A stretch of DNA of 64,000 nucleotides from Chitinophagales bacterium. GTDB lineage: Bacteria > Bacteroidota > Bacteroidia > Chitinophagales > Chitinophagaceae. The notes beneath the pieces are model-generated. The model did not search any database, had not been told where the DNA came from, and saw nothing but the letters and a program-made list of their open reading frames with translations. Made by a program: the position numbers and the translations under genes. The stretch is taken from the NCBI GenBank assembly GCA_017303415.1, contig JAFLBJ010000001.1:310001-374000 (forward strand). The letters are read 5' to 3'. Of this stretch, positions 8,081-18,100 are shown piece after piece. Within the stretch, counting starts at the first letter, position 1, and the number at the start of each line of letters is the position of its first letter.

Positions 8081-11000
8081 TTAATCTTTGTTAATCCTGG
8101 TCAAGACAGCCATCCTTTCATTATTCCTCCCCACCATCAACTCCTCCACGCCTCCTCTTTTAATCCATTGCAAATCCCGCACTTCTCCTTTTACCGGCGT
8201 AACTGAGCCAATGACAAAGGTTTCCTTTTTATTATCATAGTAAAACCGGGTTGGCAACAACGCGTCATATTTTCCTTCATAAGGCAACACGCCATAAAAA
8301 TTCCCCCCGGCTATATAGGTCGGTTGCTTGGCCGACGGATCCTGCAAGATGGCCATCATCGGTGCCAATTGCAGTTCTCCCGGCAGATCGATGCGGCGGA
8401 AACCTCCTTTGCCATCTCCCAGAAAACAGGAAGACCCCAACACTTCCGCTGTTGCTTCTGTATAATTCTTGAACAGGTCATAGAACACGTACTTCACATC
8501 CTTACCGGCTACTTCGCTGTACGAGAGGTAGGCCTTTTTCAAAACAGGCAAGGCCCTTTCCAATTCATCCTTGGCCAGAAAGGTGTATTGCTTATCATTG
8601 ATGGTATAACACATGATCTGCTCAAAAGAACCATTGTTATCATAATCCCGGGTGTAGAGTTTCACAGGACCATTCTTACCGGTCCAGAGTTTACTATTAT
8701 GTCCCCAGTTACCAGCGAGAAAATCCATATTACCATCGCCATTCACATCGGTCATCAGCAAACGTTGCCAGATGCCTGAACTTCCGGGAAGATCAGTGGT
8801 TTCAAATATCCCCTTATTATTCATGTACACTTTAATGGGCATGAACTCACCTGCCACCACCAGGTCGGGCCAGCCATCTTTATTCAGATCTGTAAACTGT
8901 GCGTCGGTAACCATACCGATCTTGAGCAGGTTCATTGTGGGTGTAGGTGCCACCTTGAATTTACCCTTGCCATCATTCAGATAGAGATATGAACTCTGCG
9001 GCATCCCGTATTTACGTATGTCCGACAAAAACCCAACAAACACATCCAGGTCACCATCCTTATCAATATCGGCCGTCGTTACACAGGATTTATTCTCGGT
9101 CATGAATGGTAGGGCTCCCGAAGCAATCTTGAAATGCCCGGTCCCATCATTAAGGTAAAGATGATCGGCTGACGCGTTTTCATTGGCTGGCATTTCATTG
9201 CCGCCGCTTACAGTCCAAAGATCAAGGTATCCATCTCCATTGGCATCAAAGAATTCAGCATCTACTTCTTCGCAAACGGCAAAAACTTTGAACAAGGTAG
9301 TATCTATGGCCACAAATCGGCCTCCCGCTTGCTGAAGCATCATAGCGCCGGGTTGTCCCTTGGCACCACAAACATAAAAATCATCCAACCCGTCTTTATT
9401 CACATCGGCCACGGCTATGCGCGGACCACGTGTACTTTGTTTATGGGGAATGAGGTATTGAATATTAAAATCCACAAATCCATTCTCCTTATGCCGCCAA
9501 TCCAGGGCCACTTCATCTGTCACGTCTTTGAAGGGAACTTCGTGTGGAGTAAAATAGGTGCTGGCATCAAATATACCTGTAGCATTCTTCTGCTCCAGGT
9601 TCAACCGCTGATTGACCGCTACATTTCGCAAAACTTCAAAACGTTGATCAGGCCACACCACAAGAAGGCTATCCACAGTGGTAAGTGAATCCAAGCCAAA
9701 ATGAAGCCTCGTATCAGAAGAAGATTGAAACCCACGGGTCAGCATCAACTGCTGATACTGCATCCCGTTTTTGGTAAATAGCCAGGTCTTCGCACCAATA
9801 CCTGTTGTATTTAAGCTATCTCCTTTCAGGGTGAGCGAAAGAAAACTCTTTTTCGCCATCTTGTTCTCCATTACAAAACTGGTGGCATTCAGTACATTGA
9901 TCACCATGTCCAGGTCACCATCATTGTCGAGGTCGGCATAGGCAGAGCCATTATAAAAACCTTTAAGGCCGCCCGTTCCCCATTCTTTGCTTACTTCGGT
10001 AAAACTCAGTTTTCCATCCCCTTTAAAAAAGAATGGGTGTATCGCTCCATCGGGCATGGCCTTGATGGCTTCATCATCAAATTTATCAGTAGCATCCATC
10101 CCCTTGGCTTTGAGATCGGAAGCAAAGCGAACATAGTCGAGGTCAACCGGCCGCTTTACGATACCACTGGAAATAAACAGGTCTTTATTTCCATCATTGT
10201 CAAAATCCGCCATCAGCGGACACCAGCTCCAGTCGGTAGCGTGCATACCGGCTTGTAAAGCGATATCGCTAAAATAGGCGCCGTTGTTATGGTTTAATTG
10301 TAAACAGTTGCGCGACACCTGGTCCTGATAACCATTACCGGTCAGTTTCAGATTGTAGATGTCGTAATTCTCATCGCTACCATAGGTCTTCATGGTCTTC
10401 TCATCCGGCGGAAGCATGTCCACCGTAACAATATCGATCATGCCGTCGTTGTTGAAATCGGCGGCATCATTTCCCATGCTAAAGCGGCTGTAATGCCCAA
10501 AATGTTGGGCGCCTTCATCCACATATTTGCCATTTTGCTGGTTGATATAGTAGTAATCGTTTTCGTGAAAATCATTTCCCACATAGATATCTTCCCATCC
10601 ATCATTATTAAAGTCTGCGATACTAATACCGAGACCATAGCCCAGGTTACCCTGATAAATTCCGGCTTCTGCCGATACATCGGTGAATTTTCCTGTTGTC
10701 TTCAGATCATTACGATATAACCGGTCCCCCGCCAGTGAATCAGTACGGGTACGATTGGCCGCGGGAACGATATTCGCGTTGGGTTGATGCGATTGATTGA
10801 GGATATAACAATCCAGATCGCCATCGTGGTCATAATCAAAAAATGCAGACTGCGTAGTAAAAGCGGATACATTCAATCCGTACGCAATACTTTTATCGGT
10901 AAATGTATTGTCCTTGTTATTGATGAAAAGTTGGTTATGACCGGTTAAACCATATTTGTTATTCACCGATGATACATAGATGTCAAGCCAGCCATCGCCA

Positions 11001-11368
11001 TTCACATCGGCCATGGTGGAACCGCTACACCAATCGGAAACACCTTTCACACCTGCTTTCTCACTGATATCTTCAAAGACCATATTGCCTTTGTTGAGAT
11101 AGAGTTTATTATTCCCTTTCGTATTGGCGGTAAAATAAATATCCGGCAATCCGTCGTTGTTGATATCGCCGGTAGATACACCTCCACCATTATAATAATA
11201 GAGATAATATAAAATGCTAAAAAGGTGTTTGTTCTCGAGCTTATTGGTAAAGTCGATCTTTGTTTGCGACGCAGGAAGAATATTGAAAAGTGCAGGTTTT
11301 TGTTTACAGGAACTGATCCAGATAAAAATCAATAGAACAGGAAGTATCAGTCTCAAGTGTCGTTTCAT
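8081..11368 (-). CDS. VCBS/FG-GAP repeat lipoprotein with ASPIC/UnbV domain
   Basis: The protein has 1095 residues. The N-terminus (MKRHLRLILPVLLIFIWISSC) ends in a lipobox-like cysteine. Calcium-binding-type FG-GAP/VCBS repeats fill most of the protein: GDINNDGLPDIYFT, DVNGDGWLDIYVSS, DYDHDGDLDCYIL, DFDNDGNKDLFISS, DLDNDGDLDMVIN, DVNKDGLDDFYV. Near residues 515-590 is an ASPIC/UnbV block (LTLKGDSLNTTGIGAK, then QSSSDTRLHFGL). The repeats should form beta-propellers at the cell surface, and UnbV-type proteins often sit in SusCD loci of this phylum. No enzyme activity can be assigned. The gene starts 5 bases after the cytochrome stop, so the two are an operon and probably work together. Confidence 0.88.
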   Translation of the reverse strand: MKRHLRLILPVLLIFIWISSCKQKPALFNILPASQTKIDFTNKLENKHLFSILYYLYYYNGGGVSTGDINNDGLPDIYFTANTKGNNKLYLNKGNMVFEDISEKAGVKGVSDWCSGSTMADVNGDGWLDIYVSSVNNKYGLTGHNQLFINNKDNTFTDKSIAYGLNVSAFTTQSAFFDYDHDGDLDCYILNQSHQPNANIVPAANRTRTDSLAGDRLYRNDLKTTGKFTDVSAEAGIYQGNLGYGLGISIADFNNDGWEDIYVGNDFHENDYYYINQQNGKYVDEGAQHFGHYSRFSMGNDAADFNNDGMIDIVTVDMLPPDEKTMKTYGSDENYDIYNLKLTGNGYQDQVSRNCLQLNHNNGAYFSDIALQAGMHATDWSWCPLMADFDNDGNKDLFISSGIVKRPVDLDYVRFASDLKAKGMDATDKFDDEAIKAMPDGAIHPFFFKGDGKLSFTEVSKEWGTGGLKGFYNGSAYADLDNDGDLDMVINVLNATSFVMENKMAKKSFLSLTLKGDSLNTTGIGAKTWLFTKNGMQYQQLMLTRGFQSSSDTRLHFGLDSLTTVDSLLVVWPDQRFEVLRNVAVNQRLNLEQKNATGIFDASTYFTPHEVPFKDVTDEVALDWRHKENGFVDFNIQYLIPHKQSTRGPRIAVADVNKDGLDDFYVCGAKGQPGAMMLQQAGGRFVAIDTTLFKVFAVCEEVDAEFFDANGDGYLDLWTVSGGNEMPANENASADHLYLNDGTGHFKIASGALPFMTENKSCVTTADIDKDGDLDVFVGFLSDIRKYGMPQSSYLYLNDGKGKFKVAPTPTMNLLKIGMVTDAQFTDLNKDGWPDLVVAGEFMPIKVYMNNKGIFETTDLPGSSGIWQRLLMTDVNGDGNMDFLAGNWGHNSKLWTGKNGPVKLYTRDYDNNGSFEQIMCYTINDKQYTFLAKDELERALPVLKKAYLSYSEVAGKDVKYVFYDLFKNYTEATAEVLGSSCFLGDGKGGFRRIDLPGELQLAPMMAILQDPSAKQPTYIAGGNFYGVLPYEGKYDALLPTRFYYDNKKETFVIGSVTPVKGEVRDLQWIKRGGVEELMVGRNNERMAVLTRINKD

Positions 11369-11373
11369 AAAAT

Positions 11374-12603
11374 TTATTTGTTACCCAAAACCTTATCGGT
11401 CAATTCCGGATAGATCGAGATAAAATGTGTATGCATTCCAGCCTTGGTTGGCACTTGTTCGCCTTGTCGTATCACCATAATGGAGCCCGAAGGCAACTCC
11501 GGCATATGACAGCTGGAGCAATTGCTTAAAATTACGGAACCTTTAGTGGCTTTTAGCTTACATTCATTGACATGTAATGTATTATGACAACTTTGACAAC
11601 GTTGCGCATAAACGGCTGTGTTACCCTTTTCTTTGTCATGCGGAGCATGACAACTCCCACAGGTCATCTGGCTCTTGATAAAACAGGGACTGGCCGCCAT
11701 CATTCCGTACTGGTTGCCATGTACATCAATATCTGCCACCGTTTTATGTATAGTATCTAAACTAAAGTGATCCCCTAATTTATCCCCTGCTAAAAAGGAA
11801 AAGGAGGGGCTGGTCTGTTTCAATTTGCCACCATGACAAACGGCGCAGAGGTCCAACTGCTGCTGTCGGCTAAAGCGGGCGGGATTCAGGGTGAATTTTC
11901 CAGCTGTATCCCCTGGATTGCTTTGGTGGTACTCTACATGTTTCAGCGAAGGGCCATGGCATTTCTCACAATCCACTCCGTAAATGATCTCCTTTTTATC
12001 AAACAGGTCTATTTTGGCACCCATCCCTGTGGTCACGGTAGCAAAGGTGGAATGACATTCCAGGCATCGCGCGGTCACCGGGCGGCCAAACCTCACCCGG
12101 TTGGAATAACCAGGGCTGTTTGTCCATTCATGTACAGAGGTAAAATAGGAGATCGGTAATTGGGCCAGGGTATCTTCCCACCAATACAGATAGGTTTGTC
12201 CACGCGTGCCTGAGCCCACCGAAATATCAAAACGACGGGCTCTTTTTTCTACGCCGTGAACGTATTCAACCTGATAGAAGCCATCTTTTCGCTCCTCCAT
12301 TTTGACCTGGATTAAAGGATTGAAGGAGAAAGAATTGGTCCCCTCTTTGAAGGAGCCAAGGATTGATTGCGGGGATGCCTCGGCGCTGGTTTTAAAATGG
12401 GCCGTGTTTATATGCGCGTCATGTATATCGGCATGACAGGACTTACAGGCAGCAGATCCGGCAAAATCGGAATATGCCACCCGGGATTCTTTCTCTTTTT
12501 CTTTTGATCCACCCGGTATACAACGGGTTAGCAGAAATACACCGGAGATCATCAAAAAAAGCAAGACATAACGACGACGAAAAGTGGGCAAGCCGGTACT
12601 CAT
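11374..12603 (-). CDS. Multihaem (seven CXXCH) cytochrome c lipoprotein
   Basis: The protein has 409 residues. A hydrophobic segment ends in a cysteine (LLTRC; arginine before the cysteine is not a classical lipobox). Seven haem-binding motifs are visible: CKSCH, CLECH, CEKCH, CAVCH, CGSCH, CQSCH and CSSCH. Several other histidines (DAHINTAHFKT, HVEYH, HNTLH) could be distal ligands. It resembles the cytochrome c554/NrfA-like multihaem class but carries no clear enzyme signature, so an electron-transfer or redox role at the outer membrane or periplasm is inferred. The downstream gene, 5 bases away, is the large VCBS/UnbV lipoprotein. Upstream is a strong terminator, so this gene starts a new transcript. 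Confidence 0.87.
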   Translation of the reverse strand: MSTGLPTFRRRYVLLFLMISGVFLLTRCIPGGSKEKEKESRVAYSDFAGSAACKSCHADIHDAHINTAHFKTSAEASPQSILGSFKEGTNSFSFNPLIQVKMEERKDGFYQVEYVHGVEKRARRFDISVGSGTRGQTYLYWWEDTLAQLPISYFTSVHEWTNSPGYSNRVRFGRPVTARCLECHSTFATVTTGMGAKIDLFDKKEIIYGVDCEKCHGPSLKHVEYHQSNPGDTAGKFTLNPARFSRQQQLDLCAVCHGGKLKQTSPSFSFLAGDKLGDHFSLDTIHKTVADIDVHGNQYGMMAASPCFIKSQMTCGSCHAPHDKEKGNTAVYAQRCQSCHNTLHVNECKLKATKGSVILSNCSSCHMPELPSGSIMVIRQGEQVPTKAGMHTHFISIYPELTDKVLGNK

Positions 12604-12622
12604 GAAAGCGTTCAGGGTTAAG

Positions 12623-12660
12623 AAAAAAAAGGGCTGACATAATAAATATGTTCAGCCCTT
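12623..12660 (-). terminator. Rho-independent terminator after the LamG gene
   Basis: On the minus strand AAGGGCTGAACAT, a short loop and ATGTCAGCCCTT are followed by eight Ts. It lies about 35 bases past the stop of the LamG lipoprotein and separates the SusC-SusD-LamG transcript from the cytochrome gene. Confidence 0.85.
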
Positions 12661-12693
12661 AGCACTGCTTATGCTGCTTGCTTGAAAAAAACG

Positions 12694-13563
12694 TTACAGT
12701 TTGTTCGTATAAAGAGCCAACACCTCAGCATCACTCAGAGCCTTATTGTACAAACGGAACTGGTCGAGACTTCCTTTCCAGGAGGCCATCCAGCTATCCT
12801 GGGGACCAGGAAGCGATACGTGCTTGTTCATACCACCCACCACTGCATTGAATACGCTGGAGGGGGTTACTTTGAACTGGCCGTGACCGGTCCACTCAAG
12901 GGCTTTGTACAATACACCATCACGATAGATGCTCATGGTCGAAGTGGTTTCGCTATATGCGAAAGCCAGGTGGTGCCAGTTACCATCATAGATGTTAGGC
13001 ATCCGGTTGGCACCTACAAGCTCAAACCATTTGTCACCGCTGTTATCATTCACATAGAATTTCACAACAGCCGAGTCGGTGGTAGCACCAGAACCCGTGT
13101 GGTCAAACAGGATGAACATACAGGTATTGGACCAGTAGTCTTTGTTTGGCAGGGTAAAGGCAAACTGTGCGTTTCCGCCAGTAGGTACCGAGTTCTTTTC
13201 CCAAAAGGCAACCGTAAAGCTGGTAGCTGATGAAAAGTCATTTGCACTCAGGTAGTTCAGGGCCGCACCATCAGCACCTTTCAAACCCGTACCGCGCACA
13301 CCAGGTGTAATACCCAGGGAACTGTTGGGGAAGAAGGAGGGATAACCAGAGATACTATCCTTAAACCGGATATTGATCTGCTTGTCATCCGCTGTGGTTG
13401 AATCAAAGCTGGCATAGAAACGCAACGGCGTGGTTGGCGTCACCGGAACATCCTCCGGATAGTCTCCCAGGGCCGGGCGCGAAAACTTCTGACAACCCAC
13501 CAGCGATACAAAGGGTATCCCGATGAGGAGGAGTTGTGCTATCTTTTTTGTGTTAAGTCGCAT
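12694..13563 (-). CDS. LamG/concanavalin-like glucan-binding lipoprotein (SusE/F position)
   Basis: The protein has 289 residues. The lipoprotein signal ends in LVGC near residue 24. From about residue 45 the sequence is a LamG-type (concanavalin A-like) fold: LRFYASFDSTTADDK, FTVAFWEKNSVPTGG, DGNWHHLAFAYSETTSTMSI and a C-terminal GSLDQFRLYNKALSDAEVLAL. These are classic markers of Laminin_G_3 domains. It starts 33 bases after the SusD stop, in the slot where SusE/SusF surface glycan-binding proteins sit, so it probably binds the target polysaccharide outside the cell. A terminator follows it. Confidence 0.83.
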   Translation of the reverse strand: MRLNTKKIAQLLLIGIPFVSLVGCQKFSRPALGDYPEDVPVTPTTPLRFYASFDSTTADDKQINIRFKDSISGYPSFFPNSSLGITPGVRGTGLKGADGAALNYLSANDFSSATSFTVAFWEKNSVPTGGNAQFAFTLPNKDYWSNTCMFILFDHTGSGATTDSAVVKFYVNDNSGDKWFELVGANRMPNIYDGNWHHLAFAYSETTSTMSIYRDGVLYKALEWTGHGQFKVTPSSVFNAVVGGMNKHVSLPGPQDSWMASWKGSLDQFRLYNKALSDAEVLALYTNKL

Positions 13564-13596
13564 ATGGACAAGTTTTATGAGTAACGATTAAAGGAT

Positions 13597-15153
13597 TTAC
13601 CATAAGGGGTTTTGAACCAGAACACCGCCAGACAGATCGATCGCTTTTTGAGGGATCGGATAGTAGTTACAACGAGCGGTATATCCCAGAGGACCCAGAA
13701 CAGAAAGGGCATCACCCCAACGTACGAGGTCATTGAAACGATAACCTTCCATCGCGAACTCCCAACGTCTTTCATCCTTGATCGCCTGACGCATCTGCGC
13801 CTGACTTACAAAGGAAATATGAGGGAGAATACCGCTGGCACCACCACGGGCGCGGGCGCGGATCAGTTCGAGCATGGCTTCGGCAGTAGCGCCATCACCC
13901 AACTCGTTGGAAGCTTCCGCTTTCATCAGGATCACATCCGCATAACGAAGCACACGGTGGTTGATCCAGGCGGGATAGCCAGAAGTTTGTGTACCAGTTA
14001 CCTGACGAACAGCCGGGTCAGAATATACTTTCTTGTTCCAGTATTTCTGATCAAGTGATGTACCAGGACCGTAGACAGGCAGGGTTGCACCAAAACCACC
14101 GGTAGCAGGGCCACCATCGAACTGACCAGAATAAAGGATCGTAGCCGCTTTGCGGGGATCGGTATCATCCCAGTCATTCTCCAGTTTATCCGTGGGTGTG
14201 TTCCATCCCCAACCCAGGTTCCATTCTTGTGCGGCACCACCCTGACGTACGTTTTGGGAAACACCATAGAAAGAACCATAATCAGGCGTACCACCGGGCC
14301 CGAGATAGGCCTGCATTTCCAGAATGGACTCAGGACCGTTTTTACCGGCACCATTCAATCCTTCTTTCCATACATCGATGAACTTGGGAGCCAGTGAATA
14401 CTGACCGGATCCGATCACGAGGTTACACTGAGCCAACGCTTGTGCCCAGTTCTGACGCCACATATAAGTCTGCGCCCACAAGGTACGAGCCGCTCCATAG
14501 GTCAGACGACCAGGGAAAGGGTTGTTGTTTGTGGTACTGTTGAACCAGTTGATGGGGAGCAATTTAACCGCAGAATCCAGATCCTTATCAATGAGGGCAA
14601 AGATCACAGCCTCGGTTGATTTGGGTTGAATACCGTCCGAAGCTACAGTATAGAAGTAGTCGATCTTCGGAACAGGACCATAAGCCCTTAACAGTTCGAA
14701 GTACGCATATGCGCGGAAGAAATAAGCCTCACCCATGTTCCGTAAGGAGGAGGGATCGGACAAATTATTGATCGAAGCAGTGTGTAACAACTGGTTACAC
14801 TTGTTGACCATGTAAAAGTGGTCATCCCAATAGGAGTTGGTAGCCCAGTCGTCTTTGGTGTACTGGAAGGTCTCAAACTCTGTTACAACCTCGGCACCAT
14901 CCGTAGCACTACTTCCCTTTTGGGCATCGTCATCGCGAATACTGTTGAAATCTATCCAAGGCAGGGTATTAAAACCTGCATAGGTATTAAAGATCGCATA
15001 CAGACCTACTGCCTGGCCATCCAGCTCACTGCCATAATCGTCCAGGGTAGCGGACAAAGGCTTCCGGTCAAGAAATTTCTTACAGCCGGTCACAGTAGCA
15101 AACCCAAGGGTCACCAGCAGGAGGCTCCAGAAGATTTTATTGTATTTTTTCAT
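13597..15153 (-). CDS. susD: SusD/RagB outer-membrane glycan-binding lipoprotein
   Basis: The frame is open from 15192, but the ATG at 15151-15153 gives MKKYNKIFWSLLLVTLGF and a lipobox (TVTGC) followed by KKFLDRKP, the usual SusD start. The product is 518 residues, normal for the family. The N-terminal TPR-like helical region (AYFFRAYAYFELLRAYG) and the C-terminal ENDWDDTDPRK, RYADVILMKAEASNELG and ERRWEFAMEGYRFNDLVRWG blocks are SusD signatures, as is the end NPLW. It forms the lid of the SusC transporter and captures glycan. It starts 25 bases after the SusC stop. Confidence 0.95.
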   Translation of the reverse strand: MKKYNKIFWSLLLVTLGFATVTGCKKFLDRKPLSATLDDYGSELDGQAVGLYAIFNTYAGFNTLPWIDFNSIRDDDAQKGSSATDGAEVVTEFETFQYTKDDWATNSYWDDHFYMVNKCNQLLHTASINNLSDPSSLRNMGEAYFFRAYAYFELLRAYGPVPKIDYFYTVASDGIQPKSTEAVIFALIDKDLDSAVKLLPINWFNSTTNNNPFPGRLTYGAARTLWAQTYMWRQNWAQALAQCNLVIGSGQYSLAPKFIDVWKEGLNGAGKNGPESILEMQAYLGPGGTPDYGSFYGVSQNVRQGGAAQEWNLGWGWNTPTDKLENDWDDTDPRKAATILYSGQFDGGPATGGFGATLPVYGPGTSLDQKYWNKKVYSDPAVRQVTGTQTSGYPAWINHRVLRYADVILMKAEASNELGDGATAEAMLELIRARARGGASGILPHISFVSQAQMRQAIKDERRWEFAMEGYRFNDLVRWGDALSVLGPLGYTARCNYYPIPQKAIDLSGGVLVQNPLW

Positions 15154-15178
15154 ATCCTGTTTCTTTAGTAGTATTAGA

Positions 15179-18100
15179 TTAGAACGTAACATTCAGGCCA
15201 AAGGTTGTCACTCTCGGAATTGCACCACCGGCAAAGTCGAAACCAAAGCCGATCGCATCTCCACCATATTCAGCAGTGTATCCTTTGTTCTTTTTCCAGG
15301 TCTTCAGGTTCTGCACGTTAGCAAATACTCTCAAACCTTTGATACGGGCTTTGCCCAGGATCTTAGGATCGAAATCATAGCCCAATTGCAGGTTCCGGAT
15401 CCGGAAATAACTACCATCTTCGATATTGTAGGTAGAACCATTGTAGTTGAAACGGTCAGCCTGGCTGATGATAGGCTCCCAGTTCGAAGTACCCGGTCCA
15501 TTCCACCTTTCGGTTTTGAAGGCAGGATAATTCACACGCTGGAAGGGAGATTCAAGAGAACCCCATACACGGAACACTTCGTTGCCGTATACTCCACCAA
15601 AGTCAACACCCAGGTTGAAACGCTTGTAGTTTGCACTGATCGAACCACCATAGATGAAGTCAGGAGAAGGGTTACCGATTACCACGCGGTCACTTGCATC
15701 GATCACACCATCACCATTGGTGTCTTTGAATTTAAAGTCACCAGGACGATATGCACCGAGGGAAGAAGCAGGAGGCGACAGAAGAACATCCAGGTTGGTT
15801 TGATACAAACCTTCAACCACATAGCCAAAGAACGAACCAATGGGATTACCCGGCATGGTGCGGGCTTCAGCAGATCCATTGTTGGCATAGGCGCGGATGA
15901 TCAATCCACCAGGAAGACTCGAGGCCACACTCTTCACTTCATTATCCATGAAGGTGATATTACCCGAGAAATTAATGGTAAGGTCGTTGTTTACTTTCTG
16001 TACCCAGCTGGCGGACAATTCTGTACCCCAGTTGCGGATCTCACCACCATTTTCCAATTGGTCATCCAGACCCAATGAACCTAAAGATACATAGGTCATC
16101 ATGTCTCTGGTGGTTTTGTTATAGTAGTTGGCTTCAAAATGCAGGCGATTATCAAACGCGTTCACTTCCACCCCTACCTCGGCAGCGGCTACAGTTTCCC
16201 AACGCAGATCAGGGTTCACCCGATAAGCAGGAAGGGCACCGGTAACGATGTTGTTGCCAAAGGGCACCACCGTACCACCACGCAGACCAGGATAAGAAGG
16301 ATAGTCACCCGACAAACCGTATGTACTTTGGTTACCCAGTACACCAACGGAAGCCTTTAATTTCAGGAAGTTGATGATGTTCTGATCCATCATGAAATCT
16401 TCACGGGTAAGCTCCCAGGCAGCACCTACCGACCAGAACTGCTGATGGCGGTTTTTCTCAGGGATACGTGAAGAGGCATCATCACGGAAAGAAGCATTCA
16501 GGTAATATTTGTTCTGATAGTTATACAAGATACGGGCCAGGTAAGAAACCGTTGTGTACTCACTCTGAGTAGAGGAAGCAGCACCCTGGTTTACATAACC
16601 AAATCCGTTGCTGATATACCAGAAGCGCTCATCATTCGGGATCGGACGATCCGTAGCACCAGTACCCTGACTGGAAGTAGCGCTCCGTTGGAATGTACCA
16701 TAATAGAAGGTAGTGAAACCGGCTGTAGCATTGAAGTTATGGCTGCCAAAGGATTTTTTGTAGTTCAGGATATAATCCTGCTGATACTTTTTCCAATCAG
16801 CATCAAACTCGCTTACACTGGTACGGTTGCTGTACAGCACGGGAAGGCTGGTACCGGGATCGTACGCATAGAAAAGCGGAGAATAGGTCCGGGAGTTCAC
16901 ATTGCTGATATCGGCATAGAATGTAGAACGGAAATTCAGGTTGCGGAGCAGCGTGATATCGGCATACACACTTCCTACATAACGGTTCTCATAACTAATG
17001 TTCTTGTCATATCTGTTTTCCAGTTCCAGCAAAGGATTGACCACACCCGAGTTCTGGAGGGCGCGGAATACATCGGAATACAGGTTTACATTCACGCTAT
17101 CCGAACCATATGGGTTCTTCACGCGGAAAGGTTTTGTGCCTGAAGAAATATGAGGCATCACTTTGCGTGCATCATCCAATACCGCTGTGGCATTGTAAGG
17201 GTTACGCTGGCGGGAGGCATTCAGGTTTACACCGAGTTTGATGCCTTTGCTTACGCGGAACTCATCGTTCAGAGAAAGCGTCATACGCTGAAGGCGCTCA
17301 TGTTGAATGATCCCTTCATCAGAGATATAACCCAGTCCAAAGTTGAACTTGTTGGTTTCGCTGGCGCCGGCAATGCTCAGGTTATTGGTGCTGAACTTAC
17401 CGGTGCGGGTTACCGCATCGATCCAGTCAGTATTGTTACCGCCTTTGATTGCATTGTAGTTAGGAGTAGGAATACCGTTGTTGGCATTTTCCTCGTCAAA
17501 CAACTCATCAAAAGTATTGGCATCTACCATTTCGATCTTATCCACCAGGGTTTTGAAACCGTAAGTGGTATTGAAATTGATAATGGTTTGACCTGCCTTT
17601 GCACGTTTGGTAGTGATCACGATCGCACCAGTGGCACCGCGTACACCAAAGATGGCGAGTGAAGAAGGATCCTTCAGGATCTCCATCGATTCGATATCGT
17701 TCGGGTTCAGGTAATTGATATTGTCTTGCAAAACACCATCTACTACATACAATGGTTTCAGGTTACCGATCGAGGTGGTACCCCGAATCCGGATATCCGG
17801 TTCAGCACCCGGTGTACCATTGTTCACTACATACAGACCAGCCACTTTTCCTTGCAGGGAAGCTACGGGGTTGGTATTGGGTTTATCGGCCACTTCTTTA
17901 CCAGATACTTTCACGATCGAACCGGTCAGGTCACGCTTGCTGGCGCTACCATAGCCGATCACAACCACCGCATCCTGGATCTTTACAGAAAGGTCAAGAG
18001 ATACATTGATGGTTGATTTACCTACTACAGAAACTTCCTGGTCCTCATAGCCCACATAGCTGAACACCAAAGTGGCGTCATCGGGAACGGTGAGGGAGAA

